Shown piece by piece: positions 23,612 to 30,428 of a DNA stretch of 49,443 nt. Every line of letters starts with the position of its first letter. Position 1 is the stretch's first letter. Made by a program: the position numbers and the translations under genes. The stretch lies in the IMG/VR virus record IMGVR_UViG_3300024346_000106, positions 1 to 49,443 of that record; one strand, 5' to 3'. The notes below the pieces were generated by a model. It did not search any database, was not told the origin of the DNA, and was given only the letters and a program-made list of their open reading frames with translations. Source of the DNA: a virus.

Positions 23612-24190
23612 TTAAATTAATGAAAAGATCTTCTTATAAATTCGAGAGTCTTCTATGTACTCTTGATCTTTATAATAGGATCCTGTGTCTCTATCTTGTA
23701 TTTGTTGTTGTTGAACAGCTTTTGCTACTTCATTTTTAAATAAACTTGCAAAACCAAGAATCAATCCACCAAAAAGTAAACCAATTATTGTTCTAACTAT
23801 AGTTCTATTTAGCCATTCACGGTTTTCTGAGTCTTTTTTCTCTTTCTCTGTGCGGATATCCGCTTTTACTCGTTCGATTTCTTTAGCTATACGGTCATTC
23901 TGATCAATAGTAAATCGAGTAAGTAATTTTTCATTCTCACTTCTATTTAGTTCTATAGTCTTATTAATCGCTTCTATTTGTTGACGCTGAAGGTCAGCAA
24001 GCGAATCTAAGTCTTTTTCTACGTCCCTGAGACGCATATTTATTCCGGGATTCCCGTCATAAGATCCAAGGACTATTGTCTTTAGATCATCGATTGCTTT
24101 ATCATGTTTCTCATGACTTTTCTTTAAATCATCAAGCTTAGTGTTGATGGAGTCAAGTAAAGAATTAGGGCAATCAGTTGAATTTGACAT
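23612..24190 (-). CDS. coiled-coil protein with one membrane segment, 192 aa
   Basis: Residues 10-130 are almost wholly heptad-patterned and charged (LLDSINTKLDDLKKSHEKH through RTEKEKKDSENREW). One membrane segment follows (TIVRTIIGLLFGGLILGFASLF, about 132-152) and then a Gln-rich, charged tail. The topology is a long cytoplasmic or external coiled coil tethered to the inner membrane, as in some spanin-, holin- or tail-assembly-like proteins. No family assigned. AGAGGATTCTCCG precedes the ATG. Confidence 0.58.
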   Translation of the reverse strand: MSNSTDCPNSLLDSINTKLDDLKKSHEKHDKAIDDLKTIVLGSYDGNPGINMRLRDVEKDLDSLADLQRQQIEAINKTIELNRSENEKLLTRFTIDQNDRIAKEIERVKADIRTEKEKKDSENREWLNRTIVRTIIGLLFGGLILGFASLFKNEVAKAVQQQQIQDRDTGSYYKDQEYIEDSRIYKKIFSLI

Positions 24191-24287
24191 CGGAGAATCC
24201 TCTATAAATAAATAGTATTGTTAGAACATTTTCACCACCTGTATAGAGGGAACTAGATAGTTATATCTACCCCTAAATCATAGTGTA

Positions 24288-24293
24288 ATTATA
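24288..24293 (-). promoter_or_regulatory. possible -10 box before the coiled-coil gene
   Basis: On the minus strand AGTATAATTACA gives a consensus TATAAT about 95 bases before ATG 24190, in a stretch without genes and just after the inverted-repeat terminator candidate. No good -35 is seen at 16-18 bases, so this is only suggestive. Confidence 0.3.
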
Positions 24294-24340
24294 CTAGACT
24301 TTACAGTATCTTATACTTTTGATGTATTTTTCAGAATTAA

Positions 24341-24435
24341 AAAACCCTAGGTTCTATGCCATATTTCAAGATCTCTATTCAGCCACTTAAGGGCAAAATA
24401 AAAATACTTAAAATTAGCATAAAACCTAGGGTTTT
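24341..24435 (-). terminator. long inverted repeat, probable terminator
   Basis: Two 19-base arms at 24341-24359 and 24417-24435 are inverted copies with one mismatch, and each contains CCTAGG. They are separated by 57 AT-rich bases. On the minus strand the second arm runs into TTTTTTAA. This could terminate the small cluster 24449-26159. Alternatively the 19-base arms, each partly self-complementary, may be a protein binding site in a 260-base gene-free gap. Confidence 0.5.
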
Positions 24436-24448
24436 ACTTACTTTTTGC

Positions 24449-24517
24449 CTAGATTGGCAAACAAATTAAAATAAAAGCAACGACTAGAAAGACGATTACA
24501 GCTGTCTCAATTTCCAT
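24449..24517 (-). CDS. tiny membrane peptide, 22 aa
   Basis: The frame codes MEIETAVIVFLVVAFILICLPI, a single hydrophobic helix, with the ATG directly after the TAA of the upstream gene. The ribosome site is weak (GGA). It could be a membrane micro-protein or a chance frame. Confidence 0.3.
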   Translation of the reverse strand: MEIETAVIVFLVVAFILICLPI

Positions 24518-24739
24518 TTAGTATCCAGCACGAGTTACGCTTGCAATTTCTTGGTGATCTTTATCATAAAGACGCCAAGAATTCCAATCATCTCCAGGAT
24601 CACTAAAAGAACTATGAACTAGATGAAATGTTTCAGCCTGTCTAAGCCAAGCTTCATCAAAGTTCAATTCGGCGCGTTCATTCTTAAGATACTCACGAAT
24701 ATTCTCATTGCCAGTAACAGTAGCTCCAATGTAAGGCAT
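24518..24739 (-). CDS. hypothetical protein, 73 aa
   Basis: A 73-residue soluble protein starting MPYIGATVTGNENIREYL, with a helical middle (ELNFDEAWLRQAETFHLV) and a beta end (WNSWRLYDKDHQEIASVTR). ATAGGAGAACTAA precedes the ATG. It lies 13 bases after the PcfJ-like gene in the same direction. Unknown. Confidence 0.55.
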   Translation of the reverse strand: MPYIGATVTGNENIREYLKNERAELNFDEAWLRQAETFHLVHSSFSDPGDDWNSWRLYDKDHQEIASVTRAGY

Positions 24740-24752
24740 TTAGTTCTCCTAT

Positions 24753-26159
24753 TTAGTAGGGTGCATCAATCATTTCGTAACCATTCAAGAATGCAGGAAT
24801 AGCAAATTTAACTTTCTTTGGGGCAGGAGTGGGATACTCCAACTTAGCCTTCTTAATCTCAGCGTTGAGATAAGAAGAGAAGTTATTACTAGCTGGAGTG
24901 CTCTTATTGTTTCGGTCAAAGCACTGAATAATATGACCATTAGTCATGCTGACCATAGCACATACGTTTCCTTTACGGAAAAACATATGGCTATTATCAT
25001 TGTAGTAACTGCCAATACAGTGTGCACAGTCACTACCCGCAACTCTCATCTCATTAGAAGTCTTAATTCGAATCTTCTCAAGATGCTCAGGCAAGGCTAG
25101 AGTAGGCATCTCACGATCAGGAACATTTACATCATACTTAAGTAAAGCAAGACGATTCTGTTCCGCCGCAATTCTATGATTATTAACACTAGCATTGATC
25201 ATTTCGAGAACACTCATATTCTCGTAATCAATAGCACTAAGACGCTCATCTCTGACTCGATGACCACGAAGGCCCATACGGTAACCATCCTTAATAAACT
25301 TGTCTACAGCCTCTGCAAGACCAGTACCAACATTAACAGGATGAACATCCTTCATAGCGTTTACCCAACCATCAAGAATCTTAACATCATTGACCTTGCT
25401 CATCTTGGTATAAAGAGTAGCCTGATTCTTATCAATGTCAGCAATCAACTTAGAGATAGTATCACCAGTCATAGTCCCAGTCCGGTTGATAGGAATCAAC
25501 TGAACATACTCCGCAGCAAGACCAGAATGAAACCAGCTAAGCCGCCGATTACTAAAGGTACGGTACTTGTAAGCTTGAACAAATTCCGCATTAACAGGAT
25601 GATTCTGAATCAAGGACAAAATATTCTTAGGATCATCAGACCCAACAGGCCATACTCTAAGAGAATTCCAAGCCTTCAAAGTTCTAATAGACTGAGGAAT
25701 CTTATTAAGAGCTGCCCGCCTATCAGTATACTTCAAAGACGAATGTCCAACATTAAAAGCCTGTTTTACAGTAAACTTTTCCCAGGATCCTTTAGCATTA
25801 TGAAGATCCTTAAGAGCCCAAGTAAGATCAACAAGATCATTAGTCTCTGCAGACCATGTTCTGTTACCATTATTCATCTCAGTAGTCTGATGACAAGCAG
25901 AGATAGTACTGATAGCAGCATCAAGTCTATCTTGCCTATCCTTATGCCAGTAGCCAAGGCCGGCAACCAAGTTAATAATAGTCTTGTGCCGAGACATCAT
26001 AGGCTTAATATAGTGCCACTTACTACTTGTCTTAAAAGCGCCACTCTTACTCTTTCTACTGTAGTGCCGCGGCATATTCCTCGTCTTAATATCAAGACGT
26101 TCAATCATATTAGTCCACAAGTAATGCTTATCCTCAACAAACGCATTAAAGTCATACAT
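24753..26159 (-). CDS. PcfJ-like protein, 468 aa
   Basis: The N-terminal 300 residues are basic and helical with many Trp and Asn, and match nothing known to me. The C-terminal third has the order seen in PcfJ-like proteins: KIRIKTSNEMRVAGSDCAHCIGSYY, a gap, RKGNVCAMVSMTNGHIIQCF and then DRNNKSTP. PcfJ-like domains occur on conjugative plasmids and phages, with uncertain function; the conserved CxxC and His are likely metal-binding. The GAGGTTTACTAG site precedes ATG 26159. The long gene-free stretch upstream probably carries its promoter. Confidence 0.5.
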   Translation of the reverse strand: MYDFNAFVEDKHYLWTNMIERLDIKTRNMPRHYSRKSKSGAFKTSSKWHYIKPMMSRHKTIINLVAGLGYWHKDRQDRLDAAISTISACHQTTEMNNGNRTWSAETNDLVDLTWALKDLHNAKGSWEKFTVKQAFNVGHSSLKYTDRRAALNKIPQSIRTLKAWNSLRVWPVGSDDPKNILSLIQNHPVNAEFVQAYKYRTFSNRRLSWFHSGLAAEYVQLIPINRTGTMTGDTISKLIADIDKNQATLYTKMSKVNDVKILDGWVNAMKDVHPVNVGTGLAEAVDKFIKDGYRMGLRGHRVRDERLSAIDYENMSVLEMINASVNNHRIAAEQNRLALLKYDVNVPDREMPTLALPEHLEKIRIKTSNEMRVAGSDCAHCIGSYYNDNSHMFFRKGNVCAMVSMTNGHIIQCFDRNNKSTPASNNFSSYLNAEIKKAKLEYPTPAPKKVKFAIPAFLNGYEMIDAPY

Positions 26160-26526
26160 CTAGTAAACCTCTACATGATTAAAGAGAAGATCTTAATAGG
26201 AGAGAGAAGACTTAAAAAGATCAAAAGGCATGTTATACTCTGCAAACCCTGCCTTATACCCTGCCGTATACCTGCATGATACCTACCCCGCTTCTCCAAT
26301 AAGTATATATCTTTTATATATCCCTATATAGGCTCGCGGGTAACTCCGGCCTCTTTTGACCCTTTTAACTCTGGACTCTTTCTACTCGTTATATACCCCT
26401 ATAGGGCAAAACCTGCCAAAGTAATCTCCGGCCTCTTTTTGGCCAGTACCCTTTGTTGCGGAAATCCCGCAGGAGCTCAACACCCTTGAGACCCTAAAGT
26501 CTCTCAGGTGTTGGCCCCCACGAAGA
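26160..26526. repeat. gene-free region with an imperfect direct repeat
   Basis: No convincing gene lies here. Two related blocks occur about 75 bases apart on the plus strand: TATATCCCTATATAGG ... TAACTCCGGCCTCTTTT (about 26316-26357) and TATATACCCCTATAGGG ... GTAATCTCCGGCCTCTTTTT (about 26390-26440). Each couples a TATATA-containing palindrome with a CTCCGGCCTCTTTT element. They sit at the boundary between AT-rich and GC-richer sequence and may be paired promoters or regulator sites for the genes starting at 26159. Confidence 0.5.
26478..26513 (-). terminator. two-part hairpin downstream of 26527-26892 gene
   Basis: CAACACC pairs with GGTGTTG, and inside it GAGAC pairs with GTCTC, giving a long hairpin 14 bases past a stop codon. 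There is no U tract, so it could be a factor-assisted terminator, an RNA-stability hairpin or an operator. Confidence 0.45.
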
Positions 26527-26892
26527 TTAGATGGTAGCGCTGGTCCTGGAGCTATTGCCCTTTGCCTTGCGCTTCTTCTGGCTAAGTGCCTCTAGCCTTG
26601 CCTGAAGCTCCATCTCTTCCCGTTCAGCGTTGAGAGCATCCAACTTGCGCTGGTAGTCCCTCTGCTGCTTAGACATCTGCCGAGGCTCTTCCTTGGCATT
26701 CGAATTGATCTGCTGCACCTTGTTGTTAAGCGCGCCCTGTGCCTTCTTAGCGAAGGGGAACAGGATACCACCTACAAGGGCAGGAATCAAAAGGAACGCA
26801 GTAGCGAAGAGACCCCAGAGAGCGCCTGCTGCACCTGCACTTGCAACCTTAGTACCAAGTGTTACTGCTTGATCACCACCGATATCAGCCAT
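26527..26892 (-). CDS. membrane-anchored coiled-coil protein, 121 aa
   Basis: An Ala/Gly-rich N-terminus leads into one long hydrophobic stretch (about 22-50, AGALWGLFATAFLLIPALVGGILF). A strongly charged coiled-coil tail follows (QQRDYQRKLDALNAEREEMELQ) and a basic end (KKRKAKG). This predicts a single-pass or re-entrant membrane protein with a cytoplasmic helix. Holin-like topology is possible. The ribosome site GAGGGTTAA sits very close to the ATG, overlapping the end of the upstream gene. Confidence 0.55.
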   Translation of the reverse strand: MADIGGDQAVTLGTKVASAGAAGALWGLFATAFLLIPALVGGILFPFAKKAQGALNNKVQQINSNAKEEPRQMSKQQRDYQRKLDALNAEREEMELQARLEALSQKKRKAKGNSSRTSATI

Positions 26893-27213
26893 TTAACCCT
26901 CCACTCGACGAAAGGCACCTGCATTAGGTGCGTGAATCTGGATCGAACGGTAGCCTGGATGAATCGGCTTGCCGTCAGCGCCCTTGTTGTGACGCTTAAG
27001 AAATACAGGAAGATCCTTGAAGCAGAGGCTAAAGCCATCAGCACCAATCTCACCAGGGGCCCAGACTTCTGCGTCTGCACCAGCCTCACTTCCATTCATG
27101 ATCTTGCATCGGGTAACCACAAAACTTCCACGCTCAGTAGTAACTCGAGCCGTGACAGGTCCAGCGGTGTTGCCGATCTTGATTGTTCCACTACACGTAA
27201 ACGGAGTCTTCAT
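26893..27213 (-). CDS. hypothetical protein, 106 aa, beta-rich
   Basis: A beta-rich small protein starting MKTPFTCSGTIKIGN (ATG 27213 with AGAGGTGTGAGA; a GTG two codons earlier is the alternative). Regular strands (GPVTARVTTERGSFVVTRC, SIQIHAPNAGAFRRV) and no helix suggest a beta-barrel or sandwich. It ends on the start of the membrane coiled-coil gene, so the two are coupled. Family unknown. Confidence 0.58.
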   Translation of the reverse strand: MKTPFTCSGTIKIGNTAGPVTARVTTERGSFVVTRCKIMNGSEAGADAEVWAPGEIGADGFSLCFKDLPVFLKRHNKGADGKPIHPGYRSIQIHAPNAGAFRRVEG

Positions 27214-27263
27214 TCTCACACCTCTTTTGTTGGCTCTGAAATAGAGCGTTAATGTTTTAACAG

Positions 27264-27337
27264 TGTGCCCGCTTGGAATCGAACCAAGGACCTACGGCTT
27301 AGAAGGCCGTTGCTCTATCCAACTGAGCTACGGGCAC
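27264..27337 (-). tRNA. tRNA-Arg (TCT anticodon)
   Basis: A 74-base cloverleaf with acceptor GTGCCCG paired to CGGGCAC and discriminator A. The D arm is AGCTCAGTTGGATAGAGC. The anticodon arm CGGC-CTTCTAA-GCCG gives TCT (Arg, reads AGA), and the T arm is CTTGG-TTCGATT-CCAAG. It reads a codon that is common in the AT-rich genes of this phage. No CCA is encoded. Confidence 0.94.
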
Positions 27338-27365
27338 GTAGCCTAGGTGTTACCCTAGTAGTTGG

Positions 27366-27755
27366 TTAGAACGGATCAATTTCCGTTACAGTTTCGATGA
27401 CAGGCTCTGACGGCTCAACCTTCTTAGGGGCTTCACCGTAACGAACTACATCAGCGATGATCTCCGTGATCCACCGACGCTCACCTGCTTCGGTCTTGTA
27501 CTCACGAGTTTCACTGCGGCCATCGATCTCGACCTGGTGGCCCTTGCTAAGATACTTTGCAGCATTCTCGGCATTGGGACCAAAGACAACGACGCGATGA
27601 TAGGAAGGCTTGGAAACCTTCTCACCTTTGGCGTTGGTGTACCGATAGTTGGTACAGACGTTAAGAACCGCACGGGACTGTGACGATTCGGAGCTCGTAA
27701 GCTCGGGATTCTTGGTAAGACGACCACGTACTCTAGACTCATTAAGATCTTGCAT
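27366..27755 (-). CDS. ssb: single-stranded DNA-binding protein 1
   Basis: A 129-residue OB-fold SSB: ESRVRGRLTKNPEL at the N-terminus, AVLNVCTNYRY, SYHRVVVFGPNAENAAKYLSKGHQVEIDGR, and an RRWITEIIADVVRYG strand. It then has a short acidic tail ending EIDPF, as in bacterial SSBs whose tip recruits partners. It should coat ssDNA during replication and repair. I start it at ATG 27755, which has AAAGGAGATAGA upstream. A second, quite different SSB lies 3 kb away. Confidence 0.85.
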   Translation of the reverse strand: MQDLNESRVRGRLTKNPELTSSESSQSRAVLNVCTNYRYTNAKGEKVSKPSYHRVVVFGPNAENAAKYLSKGHQVEIDGRSETREYKTEAGERRWITEIIADVVRYGEAPKKVEPSEPVIETVTEIDPF

Positions 27756-27818
27756 TCTATCTCCTTTCCGTTTTTCTACGGACAATTGGTTACTAATATT
27801 AATTAATTTCACACAAAG

Positions 27819-27835
27819 AAGGGGCGATAGCCCCT
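27819..27835 (-). repeat. repeated hairpin GGGGCTATCGCCCC, copy 1
   Basis: On the minus strand AGGGGC-TATC-GCCCCT is a six-pair stem followed by TTCTTT. It sits directly after the stop of the 50-residue membrane gene. Four other near-identical copies lie between 28.3 and 31.4 kb, always between genes; it looks like a repeated intrinsic terminator. Confidence 0.7.
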
Positions 27836-27988
27836 CTAGCGGCTACACAGGGCCCATGCAGCAATTACTGGCCAAAACATGCTGGCGCAGAAATACAGGA
27901 TTGTATACCAGACAGGAACCACAATGCTTGCAGTTCCATTGGCATGTTGCATTGTAAAAGACACAGTACTCGTCAGAATGTTTCGCAT
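27836..27988 (-). CDS. small membrane protein, 50 aa
   Basis: A 50-residue frame starting MRNILTSTVSFTMQH with one hydrophobic segment (VVPVWYTILYFCASMFWPVIAAWAL). The ATG overlaps the upstream TAA (TAATG), and a terminator hairpin follows the stop at once. It is probably a real inner-membrane micro-protein. Confidence 0.52.
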   Translation of the reverse strand: MRNILTSTVSFTMQHANGTASIVVPVWYTILYFCASMFWPVIAAWALCSR

Positions 27989-28149
27989 TAGTTCTCCTTC
28001 TCTTGGTTATCCAGAATGGTTCTGGCTGCTTTCATCAGTGTATTGATACGCTCAGATCCCCAAGTTAGTTCCAGTCTTGCAACTAGATAACTAATGTTGT
28101 CTGCGTCTCTATAGTTAATGTTGAACAGGTTTGGATCGGGGTTATACAC
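27988..28149 (-). CDS. hypothetical protein, 53 aa, GTG start
   Basis: A 53-residue soluble frame starting at GTG 28149 with TTAGGAGATAGC upstream. It reads like a small helical protein (DNISYLVARLELTWGSERINTLMKAARTIL). The stop is coupled to the next start. Unknown. Confidence 0.52.
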   Translation of the reverse strand: MYNPDPNLFNINYRDADNISYLVARLELTWGSERINTLMKAARTILDNQEKEN

Positions 28150-28228
28150 GCTATCTCCTAATTGAGGATTTTAATCAACCAGACTAACTTAAACATCAGA
28201 CTTAATAGGAACAATAGGAATCGTACCT

Positions 28229-28339
28229 CTACCACAACAAGAGATCTAATACTGTTAGCATCTTGCTAAAGTCAGCCATTAGAAGTTTTGTTGTAAGTAG
28301 AAGCAGCATCACAAAGATAAACGTATTTTTGTCGGCCAC
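28229..28339 (-). CDS. small hydrophobic protein, 36 aa, GTG start
   Basis: A 36-residue frame from GTG 28339 with a full AAGGAGG ribosome site. It starts MADKNTFIFVMLLLL and has two short hydrophobic parts separated by KLLMADFSK. A similar MADFSKM start lies inside the same frame. It is likely a membrane micro-protein. Confidence 0.45.
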   Translation of the reverse strand: MADKNTFIFVMLLLLTTKLLMADFSKMLTVLDLLLW

Positions 28340-28370
28340 TTTTCCTCCTTGGAATTGGTTCCAAACAAAC

Positions 28371-28387
28371 AAGGGGCGATAGCCCCT
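28371..28387 (-). repeat. repeated hairpin GGGGCTATCGCCCC, copy 2
   Basis: The 17 bases are identical to copy 1, followed on the minus strand by TTGTTTGTTT. It lies 30 bases upstream of the 36-residue gene, closing the preceding gene-free stretch. Confidence 0.7.
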
Positions 28388-28392
28388 CTAGT

Positions 28393-28580
28393 CTTATAAA
28401 GTGTGGGGCCCCTCCCGCCTATTGCTAGATGAGAGGGGCCTTTGCGCTCTGGGTTACCAGACGTACCACCTAGTTATTTTCTGAACTAGGACAGTTTTGC
28501 TCTAGACCTAGCGAACTAGATCTATGCAGGATTTTCTGGGATACCAAACCTCTGGTCTTTTAAGGATCAACCAGTATTAC
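28393..28580. other. gene-free stretch with several hairpins
   Basis: No gene is supported here. The stretch holds an eight-pair inverted repeat (GGCCCCTC and GAGGGGCC, about 28417-28450) and CCTAGTT/AACTAGG around 28469-28490. The density of stems in 190 bases suggests a structured untranslated RNA or an array of regulator sites rather than random spacer. Confidence 0.4.
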
Positions 28581-28745
28581 CTATTGGGGGTCTAACGCGT
28601 TTCTCCCAATCTCTTCTCTCCAATCGAACTTCCGAGTTTCCTCGATCTCGTTCTGTTTACGCTTATCACCATGGTTGGCGGTATGCATATTCTGGAGCTG
28701 ATAACTCTTGAGTTCTTTCTTGTCGAATCTGAAGCTCTTGCTCAT
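28581..28745 (-). CDS. small basic protein, 54 aa
   Basis: A 54-residue frame starting MSKSFRFDKKELKSY, highly charged with basic excess (HGDKRKQNEIEETRKFDWREE), one predicted helix and no membrane segment. The ribosome site is AGGATATA. It could bind nucleic acid. Support is frame, composition and ribosome site only. Confidence 0.42.
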   Translation of the reverse strand: MSKSFRFDKKELKSYQLQNMHTANHGDKRKQNEIEETRKFDWREEIGRNALDPQ

Positions 28746-28893
28746 TATATCCTACTTACTGATAGTGATGGTCCAGCGACCACCAAGGTTGTTTGCGAGA
28801 ACTACTCCACGGTCCATTGCCGTATCGATATTGTTATGCTTCTCATTGATAACAATACCTTTATTTACCACGAACACTCGAAGATTAATGACT

Positions 28894-29220
28894 TTATTCA
28901 CAGGGTACCTCTAGTTTGTTGATAAAGTCTGCGAGAAGTTCTTTTCCAGTATCGCTCAACTGATAAGTAGTATACCCAGTCTCAATCCATCGCTTATGGG
29001 ATGTCGCCCACTCCTGCTTCTGTAGGACGTTGAAATAGACATTGACTATCTCCCTCTCTCTCTCAATAAGAGCAATGTACTCCTCATGGTTTTCGGCCAG
29101 TGTGTAACACTCTGCCATCGTTCTATCTGGCCGCGCATTGTAAGGAATCTTCCTCTTTGCAACTTCGGCATTCAAGATCTTAAGAATTTTGTCCATATCC
29201 TCAATAGTCTCCATCTTCAT
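28894..29220 (-). CDS. hypothetical helical protein, 108 aa
   Basis: A 108-residue, helical, charged protein starting MKMETIEDMDKILKILN. The second half looks like a small winged-helix-type domain (QEWATSHKRWIETGYTTYQLSDTGKELL), where YQLSDTGKELL recalls the last helix and wing of PadR/MarR-like proteins. A regulator role is therefore possible. AAAGGTTCGTC precedes the ATG, and a tRNA-like element lies 28 bases upstream. Confidence 0.55.
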   Translation of the reverse strand: MKMETIEDMDKILKILNAEVAKRKIPYNARPDRTMAECYTLAENHEEYIALIEREREIVNVYFNVLQKQEWATSHKRWIETGYTTYQLSDTGKELLADFINKLEVPCE

Positions 29221-29247
29221 GACGAACCTTTATATAAGGGGGTAAAG

Positions 29248-29289
29248 TCTTTCCAACAGGAATCGAACCTGTTTTCTGCCACTGGAAAG
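29248..29289 (-). other. tRNA-like minihelix (acceptor plus T arm)
   Basis: On the minus strand CTTTCCA pairs perfectly with TGGAAAG (seven pairs). Between them lies ACAGG-TTCGATT-CCTGT, a canonical T arm, followed by a discriminator-like A. D and anticodon arms are missing: only ten bases separate the 5' acceptor strand from the T arm. Upstream (to about 29350) are further stems, such as TTGGG-TGTCATG-CCCAG. It is either a degenerate tRNA, an unusual tRNA with rearranged arms, or a tRNA-mimicking leader of the gene starting at 29220. Confidence 0.45.
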
Positions 29290-29386
29290 TGATGCAACCT
29301 TTGTGGCTACTGGGCATGACACCCAATAGGTTATCCTACCAACAGGCAGGTTACAGGTTGTTGACCTACTAGTAATCAGTTGACTA

Positions 29387-29974
29387 CTAGGACGGAATAG
29401 AACTACGCAACTCAACCAGGAGGTTGTTGAACTCCTCGATGGAACAGTCGGCGTCCTCGATCTTCTTCAGGTTCCTGGAATCGTTCCAGAACAGACGAAC
29501 CAGGCCATTCATGTCAGCCTTGACGTTTTTGACCGTAAAGTCAAAGTGCTTCTTCAGCTCGGGGATTGCACTGTAGAATGCAACCGTCTCTTCGTCGAAC
29601 CGTTCTGCATACACTTCTACCATCGGGATACAGTACAAGGTCTCGTTGGTCTCCAGGAGGTCACGAAGACGGATCCTGTTGATCTCGGCCTTGACCCATT
29701 CAGAGATGTATTCGCCTTTTTCCGAGGGGAGGCCAATCGTAAAGTTGACCGCGAATCCCTTGTGTGCGTCGTGGAACATTCCGTGCTCCACGATATAGTA
29801 CCCTTCCTTCTCGGTATTGTTGCCCCTGATGGCGGAGCTGATGGTCGGGCCACTGAACTCGGTCAGGGAGACGCTGTAGGTGGTATCGTAACCCAGGAAG
29901 TTCATCCTGGATGCGATCTCCGTAGCGAAAAGGATAACGGCCTTGAAGTCAAAGATCATGCTTTCGTTTTTCAT
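29387..29974 (-). CDS. hypothetical protein, 195 aa
   Basis: A 195-residue soluble protein starting MKNESMIFDFKAVILF at ATG 29974, which overlaps the TGA of the small zinc gene upstream (ATGA). AGGTGACAAA is the ribosome site. It is mixed alpha/beta with a regular pattern (YYIVEHGMFHDAHKGFAVNFTIGLP) and an acidic helical C-terminus. No motif known to me. Codon use is GC-richer than in the left half of the window. Confidence 0.6.
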   Translation of the reverse strand: MKNESMIFDFKAVILFATEIASRMNFLGYDTTYSVSLTEFSGPTISSAIRGNNTEKEGYYIVEHGMFHDAHKGFAVNFTIGLPSEKGEYISEWVKAEINRIRLRDLLETNETLYCIPMVEVYAERFDEETVAFYSAIPELKKHFDFTVKNVKADMNGLVRLFWNDSRNLKKIEDADCSIEEFNNLLVELRSSIPS

Positions 29975-30132
29975 TTTGTCACCTGTTGGTGGGTGTGGGT
30001 AGTGCCTCTGTGCTTGATTGCACAGTCTTTGTGTTGAACTCTCCAAGTTCCGTTGTGACGTTCGAAATGTCCCTCTTTAGCAGGAACAGTTTTGCCGCAT
30101 CGGTAACATACTCCAGGAAACTGGTTCTTCAT
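29971..30132 (-). CDS. small zinc-finger-like protein, 53 aa
   Basis: The protein begins MKNQFPGVCYRCGKTV and continues GHFERHNGTWRVQHKDC. A CxxC pair plus His and a final Cys give a plausible zinc site of the kind found in small phage HNH-like or ribbon proteins; the tail is His/Thr-rich. AAGAGGTTACAAG precedes the ATG, and the stop overlaps the next start. A tRNA-like element lies 24 bases upstream. Confidence 0.55.
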   Translation of the reverse strand: MKNQFPGVCYRCGKTVPAKEGHFERHNGTWRVQHKDCAIKHRGTTHTHQQVTK

Positions 30133-30156
30133 CTTGTAACCTCTTGGTAAATGTGA

Positions 30157-30219
30157 TCTAGTTGTATGGGAATCGAACCCATAGTCCTGTATGGTCCATT
30201 ACGTCACCAGACCAACTAG
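30157..30219 (-). other. tRNA-like element lacking a normal anticodon arm
   Basis: CTAGTTG pairs with CAACTAG (seven pairs), followed by a discriminator-like A. The T arm is TATGGG-TTCGATT-CCCATA, and a D-arm-like GTC...GAC contains GGTGACGTAATGG. The 30 bases between acceptor and T arm are too few for both D and anticodon arms, and no seven-base anticodon loop on a five-pair stem can be drawn. A truncated tRNA or a tRNA-like leader are the options. At 63 bases it is about ten short of a normal tRNA. Confidence 0.5.
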
Positions 30220-30428
30220 AAGGGCGCTGCAGCACCCTAACTTTCTGTTTATAGCCTTAACCAGATCCGAAAGCACGACCTGGGACTCCCCGTATATTAT
30301 TTCTATACTCAACGACGGAGACGTCAGTATAGCCTACTCTCCTTTAGTCATGGCGTCCCACGACCCCTAATCTTCCATCTAGACCGTAGGCAGTCCAGAC
30401 TTCCAATTAGGATTGATAACTTGTTAGA
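30220..30428. other. gene-free stretch
   Basis: I see no supported gene. On the minus strand AGGGTGC-TGCA-GCGCCCT forms a hairpin just before the tRNA-like element (about 30221-30238), which may be a terminator or processing signal. The remainder contains short frames without ribosome sites. Confidence 0.4.

Noticed and set aside
25176-26279. Plus-strand frame of 367 codons opposite the PcfJ-like gene
   Set aside because: It is Ile/Ser/Asn-rich shadow sequence with no ribosome site; the minus frame has a ribosome site and conserved motifs.
28752-28902. GTG-started minus-strand gene after 28894-29220
   Set aside because: A careful codon-by-codon reading meets a stop after 19 residues, so no gene is supported there.
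28671-28922. Plus-strand frames opposite the small genes near 28.7 kb
   Set aside because: No ribosome site, and it would be the only plus-strand gene in 46 kb; the minus-strand 54-residue frame fits better.
29300-29350. Possible UGA-reading (TCA anticodon) or selenocysteine tRNA from the TTGGG-TGTCATG-CCCAG stem
   Set aside because: The loop has G instead of U at position 33, no acceptor stem closes around it, and the only good acceptor pairing encloses the T arm alone. I keep only a tRNA-like minihelix.
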